Below are positions 25,811 through 34,425 of a DNA stretch of 64,000 nt, in pieces (position 1 is the stretch's first letter; the number at the start of each line of letters is the position of its first letter). The notes beneath the pieces were generated by a model, which saw nothing but the letters and a program-made list of their open reading frames with translations, ran no database searches and was not told the origin of the DNA. The DNA lies in contig NZ_CP134706.1 in the NCBI RefSeq assembly GCF_038246755.1, positions 3,906,001 to 3,970,000 on the forward strand. Direction: 5' to 3'. This DNA is from Micromonospora sp. FIMYZ51 (GTDB taxonomy: Bacteria > Actinomycetota > Actinomycetes > Mycobacteriales > Micromonosporaceae). The position numbers and the translations under genes were made by a program.

Positions 25811-25873
25811 GGGTGCCGGGTGCCGGGTGCCGGGTGCCGGGTGCCGGGTGCCGGGTGCCGGGTGCCGGGTGCC
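25811..25873. repeat. Nine perfect tandem copies of the heptamer GGGTGCC
   Basis: The 63-bp array ends 2 bp before the tatC stop codon, so it lies in the tatC 3' untranslated region. A 7-bp unit is prone to slippage during replication. Confidence 0.95.
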
Positions 25874-25875
25874 GG

Positions 25876-26808
25876 TCAGGTTATGTCGTCGTAGCGGCGC
25901 TCGATCGGGGCGGGCGCCGCGACCGGCTCCGGGGCCTCGACCGGGGTCGGCGCGTCGACCGACGCCGCGGCCCCGACCGGCTCGTTGTCGAACTCCAGCG
26001 GAGACACCTCGTCGTCGTCGATACCGGCGTAGATCTCCTTGCCGCGGCCCCGACGCTTGTCGTTGAGGAACGCCACCCCCACCGCAGCGAAGTAGAGCGC
26101 GCACAGGCAGAGCGCCAGGGCCGTCATGCCGAACGGGTCCGGCGTGGGGGTGACCACCGCGGAGAAGGCGAAGAAGATGAAGACCGCCACCCGCCACCAG
26201 CTGAGCAGCCGCTTCGCACTGGCGATGCCGACGAAGTTGAGCATCAGCACGACCAGCGGGAACTCGAACGCCACCCCGAAGATCAAGATCATGTTGGTCA
26301 CGAAGGAGATGTACCGGGTGACCTCCAGGGAGGTGTCGATCCCGGTCACGCCCGCTTCCAACAGGAACGTCAGACCCTTGTCCACGACGAAGTACGCAAG
26401 CGCCGCGCCGGCCATGAACAGTGGCGCGGCAATCGCCACGAAGATGTAGGCGTACTTGCGCTCGTGCCGGTGCAGACCCGGCGCGATGAACGCCCAGAGC
26501 TGGTAGAACCACACCGGTGAGGCGGCGATCAGCCCGATCCAGAGCGCGAGCTTGAGCTTCAACAGAAAGGCGTCGGCCGGCCCGAGCTGGATGAACCGCT
26601 GGTCCGGAAGCAGCCGGTAGTACGGGCCAGCGAGCAGGTCGAAGACCAGGTCCGCCAGAGCGAAACCGACGAAGAAGCCGATGACGATCGCCAGCGAGGC
26701 ACGGAACAGCCGGTTACGCAGCTCGCGGAAGTGCTCGACGAGGGTCATCGAGCCGTCGGCGGCCCGTTCGAAGTTGCTCGGACCGCGCTTGCGGAGTCCG
26801 AAGGCCAC
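25876..26808 (-). CDS. tatC: Sec-independent (Tat) translocase subunit TatC
   Basis: 310 aa, GTG start. Six membrane helices; conserved TatC landmarks are TLVEHFRELRNRLFRA (twin-arginine signal contact), ADAFLLKLKLALW, SPVWFYQLWAFIAPGLHRHERKY (quoted in part as FIAPGLHRHERKY), FEFPLVV and TPTPDPFGM. It binds the RR signal peptide of folded proteins. A cytoplasmic tail of about 60 acidic and Pro/Ala residues is longer than in E. coli, as usual in actinobacteria. Located after tatA in the same direction. Confidence 0.96.
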   Translation of the reverse strand: MAFGLRKRGPSNFERAADGSMTLVEHFRELRNRLFRASLAIVIGFFVGFALADLVFDLLAGPYYRLLPDQRFIQLGPADAFLLKLKLALWIGLIAASPVWFYQLWAFIAPGLHRHERKYAYIFVAIAAPLFMAGAALAYFVVDKGLTFLLEAGVTGIDTSLEVTRYISFVTNMILIFGVAFEFPLVVLMLNFVGIASAKRLLSWWRVAVFIFFAFSAVVTPTPDPFGMTALALCLCALYFAAVGVAFLNDKRRGRGKEIYAGIDDDEVSPLEFDNEPVGAAASVDAPTPVEAPEPVAAPAPIERRYDDIT

Positions 26809-26826
26809 GGTGATCGGCCCCCGTGA

Positions 26827-27168
26827 TCAGTTGTCGCGGACGCGCTGCACCGGGTCGACCACCGGCGGCTGGACCGTGCCCTGGTACGGCTGCTGCCCCG
26901 CCGTGCCCGGGTACGCCTGCTGCTGCGGCGCCCCGCCCGGGTACGCCTGCTGGGTGGGCTGCTGCGGCGGGTACGGCTGGTAGCCGGCCTGCGCATCGGC
27001 CTTGCTGGCCAGGTCGCGGTCGTCGTCGGAGAGGCTCTTGGTCTCGGCCTTGATGATGCGCAGCGAGCGGCCCAGGGAACGGGCCGCGTCGGGGAGGCGC
27101 TTCGCGCCGAAGAGCAAGATCAGCACGACCACGAGTACGGCGATGTGCCAGGGCTTGAGGGCATGCAT
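26827..27168 (-). CDS. tatA: Sec-independent (Tat) translocase subunit TatA
   Basis: 113 aa from ATG 27168, which has GGAG 7 nt upstream; the frame opens earlier, at 27246. The single N-terminal helix (PWHIAVLVVVLILLFGAKRL) is followed by the FG-AKRLPD hinge and amphipathic helix AARSLGRSLRIIKAETK, typical of TatA. It oligomerises into the protein-conducting pore with TatC. The tail is Gln/Pro/Tyr-rich with repeated QQAYPG segments. tatC follows 18 nt later, so the two are co-transcribed. Confidence 0.95.
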   Translation of the reverse strand: MHALKPWHIAVLVVVLILLFGAKRLPDAARSLGRSLRIIKAETKSLSDDDRDLASKADAQAGYQPYPPQQPTQQAYPGGAPQQQAYPGTAGQQPYQGTVQPPVVDPVQRVRDN

Positions 27169-27352
27169 GGAAGGCTCCAGTCGCACTGTGTTGATGAGAG
27201 TGTGCCGCAGCCCATCGTACGTGCGTCCAGGGCTGCTGCCACCCACCGGGACGGTGGTGGTTGGCCCCGGTGGGTGAAGTTTCGACCACCTACGAGTGTC
27301 CCGTCAACCACCAATTGATCATCAACTGCGCGAGCGGGACAGGTCGGTACGC

Positions 27353-27601
27353 TCAGTCGCCGCGTCGGGAGCGGATCAGGGTGAGCCGCTGCTCGGTGGT
27401 GGCCAGCCGGCCCTGCAACCCTTCGGCCCGCTGCTGGAGGCTCTCCGCCGCCTCCCGCAGCGCCATTGCCTCATCGGCGCGGCGTTGCAGCTTGAGCACG
27501 GCCCGGCGCAGCTGGGGCAGCCGCGCGAGCACGGGTCGGATCGCCAGCACGAGCACGACCAACGGCACCAGCACCAGCGCGAGCACGATCCACTTCAGCA
27601 C
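27353..27601 (-). CDS. Small membrane-anchored coiled-coil protein, unknown function
   Basis: 82 aa from GTG 27601. One hydrophobic helix ([18 protein letters not shown]) is followed by a charged helix of about 55 residues rich in Arg, Leu and Glu, probably a coiled coil. It sits between pafC and tatA in the same direction, 10 nt after the pafC stop, so it belongs to this operon. No domain is recognised. Confidence 0.7.
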   Translation of the reverse strand: MLKWIVLALVLVPLVVLVLAIRPVLARLPQLRRAVLKLQRRADEAMALREAAESLQQRAEGLQGRLATTEQRLTLIRSRRGD

Positions 27602-27611
27602 GGCCGCCAGC

Positions 27612-28610
27612 CTACTGCCTGACCGCGGTCGCCGCCGGGTCCGCACCGGCCGGCACCGGCGTCGCGTACGCGTCCAGCGCCGCCACCGCCGCGTGCCGGA
27701 TCTGGTCGGCCAGCTCGGGTGGGGCGACGACGGTCACGTCCGGGCCGAGGCCGAGCACGAACCGGCGAGCCCAGCTGAGATCCGTGACGCGCAGCGAGAC
27801 CACCCACCGCTCACCGTCGGACTCCACCCGCTCGCACGGGTAGTACTCGGTGATCCAGCGCTCCCCCCGGCCGATCCGCAGCGTGATCAGCGGCAGGTCC
27901 GGCGACGGCCGGAACACCCCCTCGCTCAGGTCCTGCGGACGGGCCTGCGGCGGCACCACGGCCGGTTCGGCAAGCTCGGCGACGGCGTCGATCCGGTCGG
28001 CGCGGAACAACCGCACCGCCTCGGCCCGCCGGCACCACGCCTCCACGTACGTCCGGCCGCCGACCATCAGCACCCGCAGCGGATCGATCACGCGCTCGGT
28101 GGTCTCGTCCCGGGCCACCGTGTAGTAGGTGATCCGCAGCGCCCGGCCGCTCTCCACCGCCGCGCGCAGCTCCGCCGCCCGCCGGGTGTCGCCGGGCAGC
28201 CGTACCTCCACCGGAGCGGCCACCAGGTCGCCGCCCGCGTCCTCGATCTTGGCCAGGGCCCGCTCGACGGCGTCCCGGTTGGCCACGCCGGGCGTCTCGG
28301 CAAGCATCCGCAGCGCCACCACCAGGGCCAGTGCCTCGTCCGGCGTGAGCCGCAGCGGCCGGTCGATGCCGGCGTCGTAGGTGATGGTCACCCGGTCGCC
28401 GTCGAAGGCCATGTCGATCAGGTCACCCGGGCCATAACCGGGCAGCCCGCACACCCACAGCAGCTCCAGATCCTCCCGCAGCTGCCGCTCGGTGACGCCC
28501 AGATCGCCGGCCGCCTCGGCGATCTCGATCCCGGGCCGGGCGAGCAGGTAAGGCACCAAATTGAGCAGCCGGGCCAGCCGGTCGGCGGAGGTACGCGAAC
28601 CAGCCTTCAC
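27612..28610 (-). CDS. pafC: WYL-domain transcriptional activator PafC
   Basis: 332 aa, GTG preceded by GGAGG. An N-terminal winged helix (about 8-60, AEAAGDLGVTERQLREDLE) is followed by a WYL domain (about 150-225) and the C-terminal WCX part. Together with PafB it forms the DNA-damage-responsive activator of actinobacteria, independent of LexA/RecA, and is believed to sense single-stranded nucleic acid through the WYL domain. It follows pafB by 43 nt, matching the order upstream of tatA in mycobacteria. Confidence 0.92.
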   Translation of the reverse strand: MKAGSRTSADRLARLLNLVPYLLARPGIEIAEAAGDLGVTERQLREDLELLWVCGLPGYGPGDLIDMAFDGDRVTITYDAGIDRPLRLTPDEALALVVALRMLAETPGVANRDAVERALAKIEDAGGDLVAAPVEVRLPGDTRRAAELRAAVESGRALRITYYTVARDETTERVIDPLRVLMVGGRTYVEAWCRRAEAVRLFRADRIDAVAELAEPAVVPPQARPQDLSEGVFRPSPDLPLITLRIGRGERWITEYYPCERVESDGERWVVSLRVTDLSWARRFVLGLGPDVTVVAPPELADQIRHAAVAALDAYATPVPAGADPAATAVRQ

Positions 28611-28653
28611 CGAACCTCCCTCCCGGGACGGACCACTGCCTTCGCAAACGCGC

Positions 28654-29643
28654 TCACCGGACCGCCGCCAGCGACTCGTGGCGGGCGGCGATCTCCTTGA
28701 GTCGTTGGATGACCGCCTCGCGCAGCTCGGGCGGGTCGAGCACCCGCACGTCCGGGCCGTAGCCGACGAGCTGGCCGGCGAGGACGTCCACGTCGGCGTA
28801 CGGCAGCAGAAGCCGGTCCGCCGCCGCCCCGGCGGTGACCTCCACCGCCCACCGGCGCAACCCGGCGGCGCGGCCGGGGGTGACCAGCACGGTCGCCCGG
28901 CCGGCGTGCTCGGCCGGACCGGACCAGCGGGCCACGTGGCTGATCAGATCGACCCCGGACGGCGGTTGGTAGGCGCCCGCGTCGCCGGTGGCCCGGACCG
29001 GGCCGACCACCCGAGACAACCGGAAGCAGCGGGTGGCGTCGCGGTCCAGGTCGTGACCGACCACATACCAGCGGCCACGCCAGCAGACCACGCCCCACGG
29101 TTGCAGCCGACGCCGGTCGGGCGCGTCCCGGTCCGGCACCCGGTAGTCGAAGCGCACCTCGCGCCGATCCCGGGCGGCGGCGGTGAGCGGCGCGAACGCC
29201 GGGTCGACCGTGACCATCGGTTCCAGACCGAGGGTGGCCTGCGGGTCCACGTCCACCCCGGCGGCACGCAGCTTCGCCAGCCCGGACGACGCGGCAGCGG
29301 CGAGCCCGGCGTGCTGCCACAACCGCGCGGCGATCCCCACGGCGGCGGCCTCGTCCGGCTTGAGCGGAATATCGGGTAGCGCGTACTCCCGGCGGGCGAT
29401 CCGGTAACCGGGCTCGGCGTCGAAGGCGCTGGCCGTTCCGGTCTCCAGCGGCACGCCCAGTTCCCGCAGCTCGGCCTTGTCCCGTTCGAACTTACGCTGG
29501 AACGCCTCATGCTCGCGGGCATCGTCCGGGTCGTGCTCGTAACCGGGCACGGTCGCGGCGATCTGCGCGGCGGTCAGGAACCGCCGCGTGGAGAGCAGGC
29601 AGATCACCAGGTTGACCAGGCGTTCGGTGCGGCTGCGCGACAC
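28654..29643 (-). CDS. pafB: WYL-domain transcriptional activator PafB
   Basis: 329 aa. GTG 29643 is the start: a TAGCGT -10 box lies 7 nt upstream, and the frame beyond it reads through repeat A. The N-terminus SRSRTERLVNLVICLLSTRR and the AAQIAATVPGYEHD winged helix are PafB-like. The WYL domain (about 125-215) has RREVRFDYRVPD and RRRLQPWGVVCWRGRWYVVG. It is the partner of PafC, with which it controls mycobacterial-type DNA-repair genes. Despite the name, its role is not protein pupylation. Confidence 0.92.
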   Translation of the reverse strand: MSRSRTERLVNLVICLLSTRRFLTAAQIAATVPGYEHDPDDAREHEAFQRKFERDKAELRELGVPLETGTASAFDAEPGYRIARREYALPDIPLKPDEAAAVGIAARLWQHAGLAAAASSGLAKLRAAGVDVDPQATLGLEPMVTVDPAFAPLTAAARDRREVRFDYRVPDRDAPDRRRLQPWGVVCWRGRWYVVGHDLDRDATRCFRLSRVVGPVRATGDAGAYQPPSGVDLISHVARWSGPAEHAGRATVLVTPGRAAGLRRWAVEVTAGAAADRLLLPYADVDVLAGQLVGYGPDVRVLDPPELREAVIQRLKEIAARHESLAAVR

Positions 29644-29650
29644 CCCGTAG

Positions 29651-29656
29651 ACGCTA
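29651..29656 (-). promoter_or_regulatory. -10 box TAGCGT of leaderless pafB
   Basis: On the minus strand TAGCGT ends 7 nt before the pafB GTG at 29643. It decides the start, since the frame is open for 48 more codons upstream. Confidence 0.45.
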
Positions 29657-29692
29657 GCAGCCCACCCACCCCACGCACGCACCCACACGGTC

Positions 29693-29746
29693 GTAAGGAA
29701 GGGCCCCTTATTAACGCCTGGTGTATAGGAAGGGCCCCTTCTTAAC
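29693..29746 (+). repeat. 54-bp dispersed repeat, copy A
   Basis: Two GGAAGGGGCCCTT-type palindromic cores (read as GGAAGGGCCCCTT) are separated by TAACGCCTGGTGTA. It is nearly identical to the reverse complement of 30956-31009; the two copies flank the DUF3866-like gene in inverted orientation. Confidence 0.9.
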
Positions 29747-29818
29747 ATCACGCCTTCGGCGTACATGATCGACATCGCCGCGCGCACCCCGCCGCGCCCG
29801 GCGCGGTGGCGGGGAAGC

Positions 29819-29824
29819 TAGCGT
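29819..29824 (+). promoter_or_regulatory. -10 box TAGCGT of the DUF3866-like gene
   Basis: TAGCGT ends 7 nt before ATG 29832 and overlaps an earlier in-frame GTG at 29823, so the ATG is the likely start. Confidence 0.45.
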
Positions 29825-29831
29825 GCGGGGC

Positions 29832-30935
29832 ATGGTGCGATGGCGGGCGGGTACGGTGGCGACGCTGCGGCGGCAATGGACCGGAGCGATCGAGCTCGAC
29901 GTCGAACTCGCCGACGGTGGCACGATGCGCGCCCTGGCGTACCCGTCGCTGGTCGGCATGCCCGAGCCCGGCGACCGGGTGCTGCTCAACGCCGGTGCGC
30001 TGCTGATGGGGCTGGGCACCGGCGGGTACGCCCTGGTGGTCGCGCTGCCGGACCGGCTGCCGCCGGACCCGCCGCAGGCCCTCGACTCGCGTGACGCCGG
30101 CCACCTGGTCAAGGCCCGTTACACCCCGCTGCAACCGATCCTGCTCGGCGTCGACGAACCGGCCTCACCACACCACGAGGTGCTAGCCGCCGCCGAGGAT
30201 CTCGCCGGCCTGCCGGTGGTCACCGCCGACCTGCACTCGGCGTTGCCGGCGATCCTGGCCGGGATCCGCGCCGACGCCCCGCAGCGGCGGGTGGCGTACC
30301 TGCTCACCGACGGTGGGGCGTTGCCCGCCTGGTTCTCCCGGACCCTCGCCGGACTGCGCGACGAGTTGGTCGGCACGATCAGCGTCGGGCAGGCGTTCGG
30401 CGGCGATCTGGAAGCGTCGACGCTGCACAGCGGCCTGCTCGCGGCCCGGCACGTACTGCGGGCCGAGGTCGCAGTGGTGGCGCAGGGCCCGGGCAATCTC
30501 GGCACCGGCACCCGTTGGGGCTTCTCCGGGGTGGCGGTCGGCGAGGCGGTCAACGCCGTCGCCGCGCTGGGTGGGCGGCCGGTCGGCTCGCTGCGGATCT
30601 CCGCCGCCGACCCGCGCCCGCGACACCGTGGGGTTTCCCACCACAGCATCACCGCGTACGGCCGGGTGGCGCTGGCCCGCGCGGAGCTGGTGGTGCCCGA
30701 TGGCCTGGATTCGGCGCTGGACGCCGAGGTCGCCGCGGCGGTGGCGCCGCTCGCAGAGCGGCACGACGTGCTGCGGGTGGACACCGCCGGCCTGGACGCG
30801 GCGCTGCGCCACAGCCCGGTGCCGCTGTCGACGATGGGCCGTGGGCTGGATGCCGACCACGCCTATTTCCTGGCCGCCGCGGCGGCCGGCCGGCACGCCG
30901 CCCGACTGGCCGCCACCGGTACGCCGCACGCCTGA
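29832..30935 (+). CDS. DUF3866-like family protein, function unknown
   Basis: 367 aa, opening MVRWRAGTVATLRRQWTGAI. It resembles the actinobacterial DUF3866 family as I remember it. The best conserved-looking block is VVAQGPGNLGTGTRWGFSG followed by GEAVNAVAALGG and RHRGVSHHSITAYGRVALA (about residues 210-285), with a Gly-rich and His-rich pattern suggesting a binding or catalytic site. An earlier TDGGALPAWFSRT segment is also Gly-rich. No signal peptide or membrane helix. In this region of actinobacterial genomes it commonly sits near pafA/pafBC. The inverted 54-bp repeats flank it on both sides. Confidence 0.72.
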   Translation: MVRWRAGTVATLRRQWTGAIELDVELADGGTMRALAYPSLVGMPEPGDRVLLNAGALLMGLGTGGYALVVALPDRLPPDPPQALDSRDAGHLVKARYTPLQPILLGVDEPASPHHEVLAAAEDLAGLPVVTADLHSALPAILAGIRADAPQRRVAYLLTDGGALPAWFSRTLAGLRDELVGTISVGQAFGGDLEASTLHSGLLAARHVLRAEVAVVAQGPGNLGTGTRWGFSGVAVGEAVNAVAALGGRPVGSLRISAADPRPRHRGVSHHSITAYGRVALARAELVVPDGLDSALDAEVAAAVAPLAERHDVLRVDTAGLDAALRHSPVPLSTMGRGLDADHAYFLAAAAAGRHAARLAATGTPHA

Positions 30936-30955
30936 ACGCGACCCGCGAAAGCGGT

Positions 30956-31009
30956 GTTAAGAAGGGGCCCTTCCTCTACACCAGGCGTTAAAAAGGGGCC
31001 CTTCCTTAC
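30956..31009 (-). repeat. 54-bp dispersed repeat, copy B (inverted relative to copy A)
   Basis: Read on the minus strand this is the same 54-bp unit as 29693-29746, with about two substitutions. It lies between the DUF3866-like stop and the end of the small membrane gene. Its GGGGCCC palindromes could also fold as a hairpin between these convergent genes. Confidence 0.9.
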
Positions 31010-31012
31010 ACC

Positions 31013-31210
31013 TCAGGCGAAGATGATTAAGGCGATCCAGGCGCCGACCATCAATGCCAGCGCCAACGCCAACACCCAGGTGGGGACGGTGTACTCGCCG
31101 CGCCGGTTGCGCTCGATCTCGGCGCGGACCTTCTCGCGGCGGCGGTCGAGCCAGGTCTGTGGCTCGGTGTTGTGGCCGGGACGGCGCGGAGGCTGCTCGG
31201 GAGGAATCAT
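31013..31210 (-). CDS. Small single-span membrane protein, unknown function
   Basis: 65 aa. A Pro-rich start and a basic segment (WLDRRREKVRAEIERNRRGE) precede one C-terminal membrane helix (WVLALALALMVGAWIALIIF). A TAGGCT box lies 9 nt before the ATG, consistent with a leaderless gene. It is transcribed in the same direction as pafA, 50 nt downstream of its stop. It is probably a tail-anchored protein; no family recognised. Confidence 0.72.
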   Translation of the reverse strand: MIPPEQPPRRPGHNTEPQTWLDRRREKVRAEIERNRRGEYTVPTWVLALALALMVGAWIALIIFA

Positions 31211-31260
31211 GACGCGGCCAGCCTACCCGGCCCGCCCGCTCCGGACGGGCCGGGTCACGC

Positions 31261-32619
31261 TCACATGCTGGCGATCAACCGCTCCACCCGCTCGTCGTAC
31301 GCCCGGAACGGGTCCTTGCACAGCACGGTGCGCTGCGCCTGGTCGTTGAGCTTCAGGTGCACCCAGTCGACGGTGAAGTCGCGCCGCTTCTCCTGGGCGT
31401 GCCGGATGAACTCGCCGCGCAGCCGGGCCCGGGTGGTCTGCGGCGGCGTCTCCTTGGCCTCGAAGATCTCCGGGTCGGTGGCCACCCGGTCCACGTCGCC
31501 ACGCCGCTCCAGCAGCGCGTACAGCCCGCGCCCCCGGCGCAGGTCGTGGTACGCGAGGTCCATCTGCGCCACCCGGGGATGCGACAGCGGCAGGTCGTGC
31601 TTGCGCTGGTAACGCTCGATCAACCGGAGCTTCGTCACCCAGTCGATCTCCCGCGAGACCGGTTCCAGGTCGCCGGTCTCCACCGCCCGCAGCACCCGCC
31701 CCCAGAGCTCGACCACCCGCTTGGCGGTCTGGTCGCCGCCCCGACGCTCCACGAACTCGGATGCCTTGGCGAGGTACTCCTGCTGGATCTCCAGCGCGCT
31801 GACCTCCTTACCGGAGGCCAACCGCACCTTGCGCCGACCGGTGATGTCGTGGGACACCTCCCGGATGGCCCGGATCGGGTTCTCCAGGGTGAGGTCGCGC
31901 ATCACCACCCCGGCCTCGATCATCCGCAACACGATGTCGGCCGTGCCCACCTTCAACAGGGTGGTGACCTCGTTCATGTTGGAGTCGCCGACGATGACGT
32001 GCAGCCGGCGGTACCGTTCGGCGTCGGCGTGCGGCTCGTCCCGGGTGTTGATGATCGGCCGGCTGCGGGTGGTCGCCGAGGAGACGCCCTCCCAGATGTG
32101 CTCGGCCCGCTGGGAGAGGCAGTACACCGCCCCGCGCGGCGTCTGCAACACCTTGCCCGCGCCACAGATCAGCTGGCGGGTGACCAGGAACGGGATCAGC
32201 ACGTCGGCCAGTCGGCCGAACTCGCCGTGCCGGGAGACCAGGTAGTTCTCGTGGCAGCCGTACGAGTTGCCGGCCGAGTCGGTGTTGTTCTTGAACAGGT
32301 AGATCTCCCCGGCGATCCCCTCGTCGTGCAGCCGCTTCTCCGCGTCGACAAGCAGCCCTTCCAGGATGCGTTCACCGGCCCGGTCGTGGGCGACCAGGTC
32401 GACCACCGAGTCGCATTCCGGCGTGGCGTACTCCGGGTGCGAGCCGACATCCAGGTAGAGCCGCGCGCCGTTACGCAGGAAGACGTTGCTCGACCGGCCC
32501 CAGGACACCACTCGGCGGAAGAGGTACCGGGCGACCTCGTCAGGGGACAGCCGCCGCTGCCCACGGTAGGTACAGGTGACGCCGTACTCGGTCTCCAGAC
32601 CGAAGATTCGCCGTTCCAT
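31261..32619 (-). CDS. pafA: Pup-protein ligase PafA
   Basis: 452 aa, full length. It attaches the C-terminal Glu of Pup to lysines of target proteins through an ATP-dependent gamma-glutamyl phosphate. Landmarks of the carboxylate-amine ligase fold are [63 protein letters not shown] and the C-terminal domain ending RVERLIASM. The ATG is backed by a TAATGT -10 box. It is separated from prcA by the four rml genes. Confidence 0.97.
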   Translation of the reverse strand: MERRIFGLETEYGVTCTYRGQRRLSPDEVARYLFRRVVSWGRSSNVFLRNGARLYLDVGSHPEYATPECDSVVDLVAHDRAGERILEGLLVDAEKRLHDEGIAGEIYLFKNNTDSAGNSYGCHENYLVSRHGEFGRLADVLIPFLVTRQLICGAGKVLQTPRGAVYCLSQRAEHIWEGVSSATTRSRPIINTRDEPHADAERYRRLHVIVGDSNMNEVTTLLKVGTADIVLRMIEAGVVMRDLTLENPIRAIREVSHDITGRRKVRLASGKEVSALEIQQEYLAKASEFVERRGGDQTAKRVVELWGRVLRAVETGDLEPVSREIDWVTKLRLIERYQRKHDLPLSHPRVAQMDLAYHDLRRGRGLYALLERRGDVDRVATDPEIFEAKETPPQTTRARLRGEFIRHAQEKRRDFTVDWVHLKLNDQAQRTVLCKDPFRAYDERVERLIASM

Positions 32620-32625
32620 GATGAG

Positions 32626-32631
32626 ACATTA
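32626..32631 (-). promoter_or_regulatory. -10 box TAATGT of leaderless pafA
   Basis: On the minus strand TAATGT ends 6 nt before the pafA ATG at 32619. Confidence 0.45.
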
Positions 32632-32721
32632 GCCGTATCGAGGCCCTGTTCGTCACTGTCGCGGCAGCTGTACGGATCAAAGCGGCCAAGCGGTCCGGGT
32701 CGGAGCCGGGCAGCGTCCGGG

Positions 32722-33339
32722 TCAGACCAGGCCCGGATGTGCTCCGGCGTCCAGGCTCACCGCGTAGTCGCGGCAGATGGCGTACTGCGGAAGCACACCG
32801 GCGCTACGCGCCTGCGCCAGCGACGGCGCGGCGGCGTCCCGGGCGGAAAGCAGCGGCGCTCGGGACGGCCACTCGATGCCCAACTCCTCGTCCAGCGGAT
32901 GCACCGTGTGCTCACCTGAGGGGTTGTACGTGGTGGAGCAGAAGTAGGCGATGGTGGCGTCGTCGGTCAACGCGCAGAAGCCGTGGCCGAGCCCTTCGGC
33001 CAGGTAGACCGCCCGCCGGTCGGTGTCGTCCAGGCGGACGCCCTCCCAGCGCAAGAAGGTCGGTGAACCGAGCCGCAGGTCGACCACCACGTCGAGCACC
33101 GCCCCCCGCACACACGTGATGTATTTCGCCTGCCCCGGCGGCACGTCGGCGAAGTGGACGCCCCGCACCACGTCCCGAGCCGAGACGGAGATGTTTGCCT
33201 GCGCCAGCCGCAGCGGATGGCCCACCGCCTCGGCGAGCCGGTCGAAGCGGTACCACTCCAGGAACAGCCCACGCGGATCGGTGAACTGCTGCGGGCTGAT
33301 CTCCCAGGCTCCCTCGATGCCCATCGGCCGGATCTTCAC
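32722..33339 (-). CDS. rmlC: dTDP-4-dehydrorhamnose 3,5-epimerase
   Basis: 205 aa, GTG with AAGGAGA 6 nt upstream. It overlaps the rmlA stop by 4 nt. It catalyses the third step of dTDP-L-rhamnose synthesis. Cupin-type landmarks: [13 protein letters not shown], the catalytic His in [30 protein letters not shown] and the C-terminal [18 protein letters not shown]. Rhamnose is needed for the arabinogalactan-like or glycan linker and secondary metabolites. Confidence 0.95.
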   Translation of the reverse strand: MKIRPMGIEGAWEISPQQFTDPRGLFLEWYRFDRLAEAVGHPLRLAQANISVSARDVVRGVHFADVPPGQAKYITCVRGAVLDVVVDLRLGSPTFLRWEGVRLDDTDRRAVYLAEGLGHGFCALTDDATIAYFCSTTYNPSGEHTVHPLDEELGIEWPSRAPLLSARDAAAPSLAQARSAGVLPQYAICRDYAVSLDAGAHPGLV

Positions 33340-34343
33340 GGCATCTCCTTCCGCGGCCCGACCACCGAGCCGACGAGCTTCCCGGTCGCCTCGTCACGGC
33401 CGGCGACCAGCACCGACTCGTCCCGACCGCTGGCCAGCACCGACTTGCCATGACCGGTGGCCAGCACCGATTCGTCGCGACCGGTGGCCAACAGCTCGAG
33501 CAGGTACTCGCCGTAGCCGCTCCTGGTCAACGGCTCGGCCAGCGCCCGCAGCTGGTCGTCGTCGATCAGCCCGGCCCGCCAGGCCACCTCCTCGATACAG
33601 CCGATCTTCATGCCCTGCCGTTCCTCGATCACCCGGACGAACTCGGCGGCCTGCACCAGCGAGGTGAAGGTCCCGGTGTCCAGCCAGGCGGTGCCCCGGT
33701 CCAGTACGGTCACCGACAACTCCCCCGCCTGCCGGTACGCCTCGTTCACCGCGGTGATCTCAAGTTCCCCACGAGCGCTCGGCACCAACCCCCGGGCGAT
33801 CTCCACCACCCGGTTGTCGTAGAAGTACAACCCCGGCACCGCGTACCGGGACGCGGGCCGCTGCGGCTTCTCCTCGATCGACAGCACCCGCCCATCGTGG
33901 TCGAAGTGCACCACCCCGTACGCCTGCGGGTTCGCCACCGGATAGGCGAAGATGCGCCCGCCCACCGGGTCGCCCGCGGCGGCCAACTGCCGGCCCAGCC
34001 CCACCCCGTGGAAGATGTTGTCGCCGAGGATCAGCGCCACCGCCTCGGCGCCGAGGAAGTCCGCGCCGAGCACGAATCCCTGGGCGATGCCCTCGGGCCG
34101 GGCCTGGCTGGCGTACTCCAGTCGCAGCCCGAACTGGCTGCCGTCACCGAGCAGGCGCCGGAACTGGCCCTGCTCCTCCGGCGTGGTGATCAGCAGGATC
34201 TCCCGCACTCCGGCCATCACCAGAGTGGAGAGCGGATAGTAGATCATCGGCTTGTCGAAGACCGGCATCAGCTGCTTCGACACCGCCCGGGTGATCGGCC
34301 ACAGCCGCGATCCGGTGCCACCGGCGAGCAGGATTCCACGCAC
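33336..34343 (-). CDS. rmlA: Glucose-1-phosphate thymidylyltransferase with repeat tail
   Basis: 335 aa from GTG 34343, set by a TACGCT -10 box 6 nt upstream. It makes dTDP-glucose from glucose-1-phosphate and dTTP. The signature [17 protein letters not shown] and [17 protein letters not shown] form the nucleotidyl-transferase site. The catalytic core ends near residue 285. An extra tail of about 50 residues contains four 9-residue repeats of the form ATGRDESVL. The tail is absent from the usual 290-residue enzymes I recall. Confidence 0.94.
   Translation of the reverse strand: MRGILLAGGTGSRLWPITRAVSKQLMPVFDKPMIYYPLSTLVMAGVREILLITTPEEQGQFRRLLGDGSQFGLRLEYASQARPEGIAQGFVLGADFLGAEAVALILGDNIFHGVGLGRQLAAAGDPVGGRIFAYPVANPQAYGVVHFDHDGRVLSIEEKPQRPASRYAVPGLYFYDNRVVEIARGLVPSARGELEITAVNEAYRQAGELSVTVLDRGTAWLDTGTFTSLVQAAEFVRVIEERQGMKIGCIEEVAWRAGLIDDDQLRALAEPLTRSGYGEYLLELLATGRDESVLATGHGKSVLASGRDESVLVAGRDEATGKLVGSVVGPRKEMP
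33381..33488 (-). repeat. Four 27-bp repeats encoding the RmlA tail
   Basis: Successive 27-bp units encode [27 protein letters not shown] and VAGRDEATG. They are in frame and lie just before the rmlA stop. Confidence 0.85.
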
Positions 34344-34349
34344 TCGGGG

Positions 34350-34355
34350 AGCGTA
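34350..34355 (-). promoter_or_regulatory. -10 box TACGCT of leaderless rmlA
   Basis: On the minus strand TACGCT ends 6 nt before GTG 34343. It helps reject a start twelve codons further upstream. Confidence 0.45.
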
Positions 34356-34410
34356 CCGGGAGGCAGCACACCCGGTCACGTGTCGCTTACGCTACGCGGA
34401 AGGTGTCCCG

Positions 34411-34416
34411 TAGACT
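34411..34416 (+). promoter_or_regulatory. -10 box TAGACT of rmlB
   Basis: TAGACT ends 9 nt before the rmlB GTG at 34426. The rmlA and rmlB promoters are divergent within about 80 bp. Confidence 0.4.
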
Positions 34417-34425
34417 CCACGTCCT

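Noticed and set aside
25811..25873. CRISPR or coding repeat
   Set aside because: The unit is 7 bp with no spacers, and it lies outside the tatC frame.
29693..31009. Insertion sequence carrying the DUF3866-like gene
   Set aside because: The enclosed gene does not resemble a transposase and no target duplication was seen. Kept as a dispersed repeat pair.
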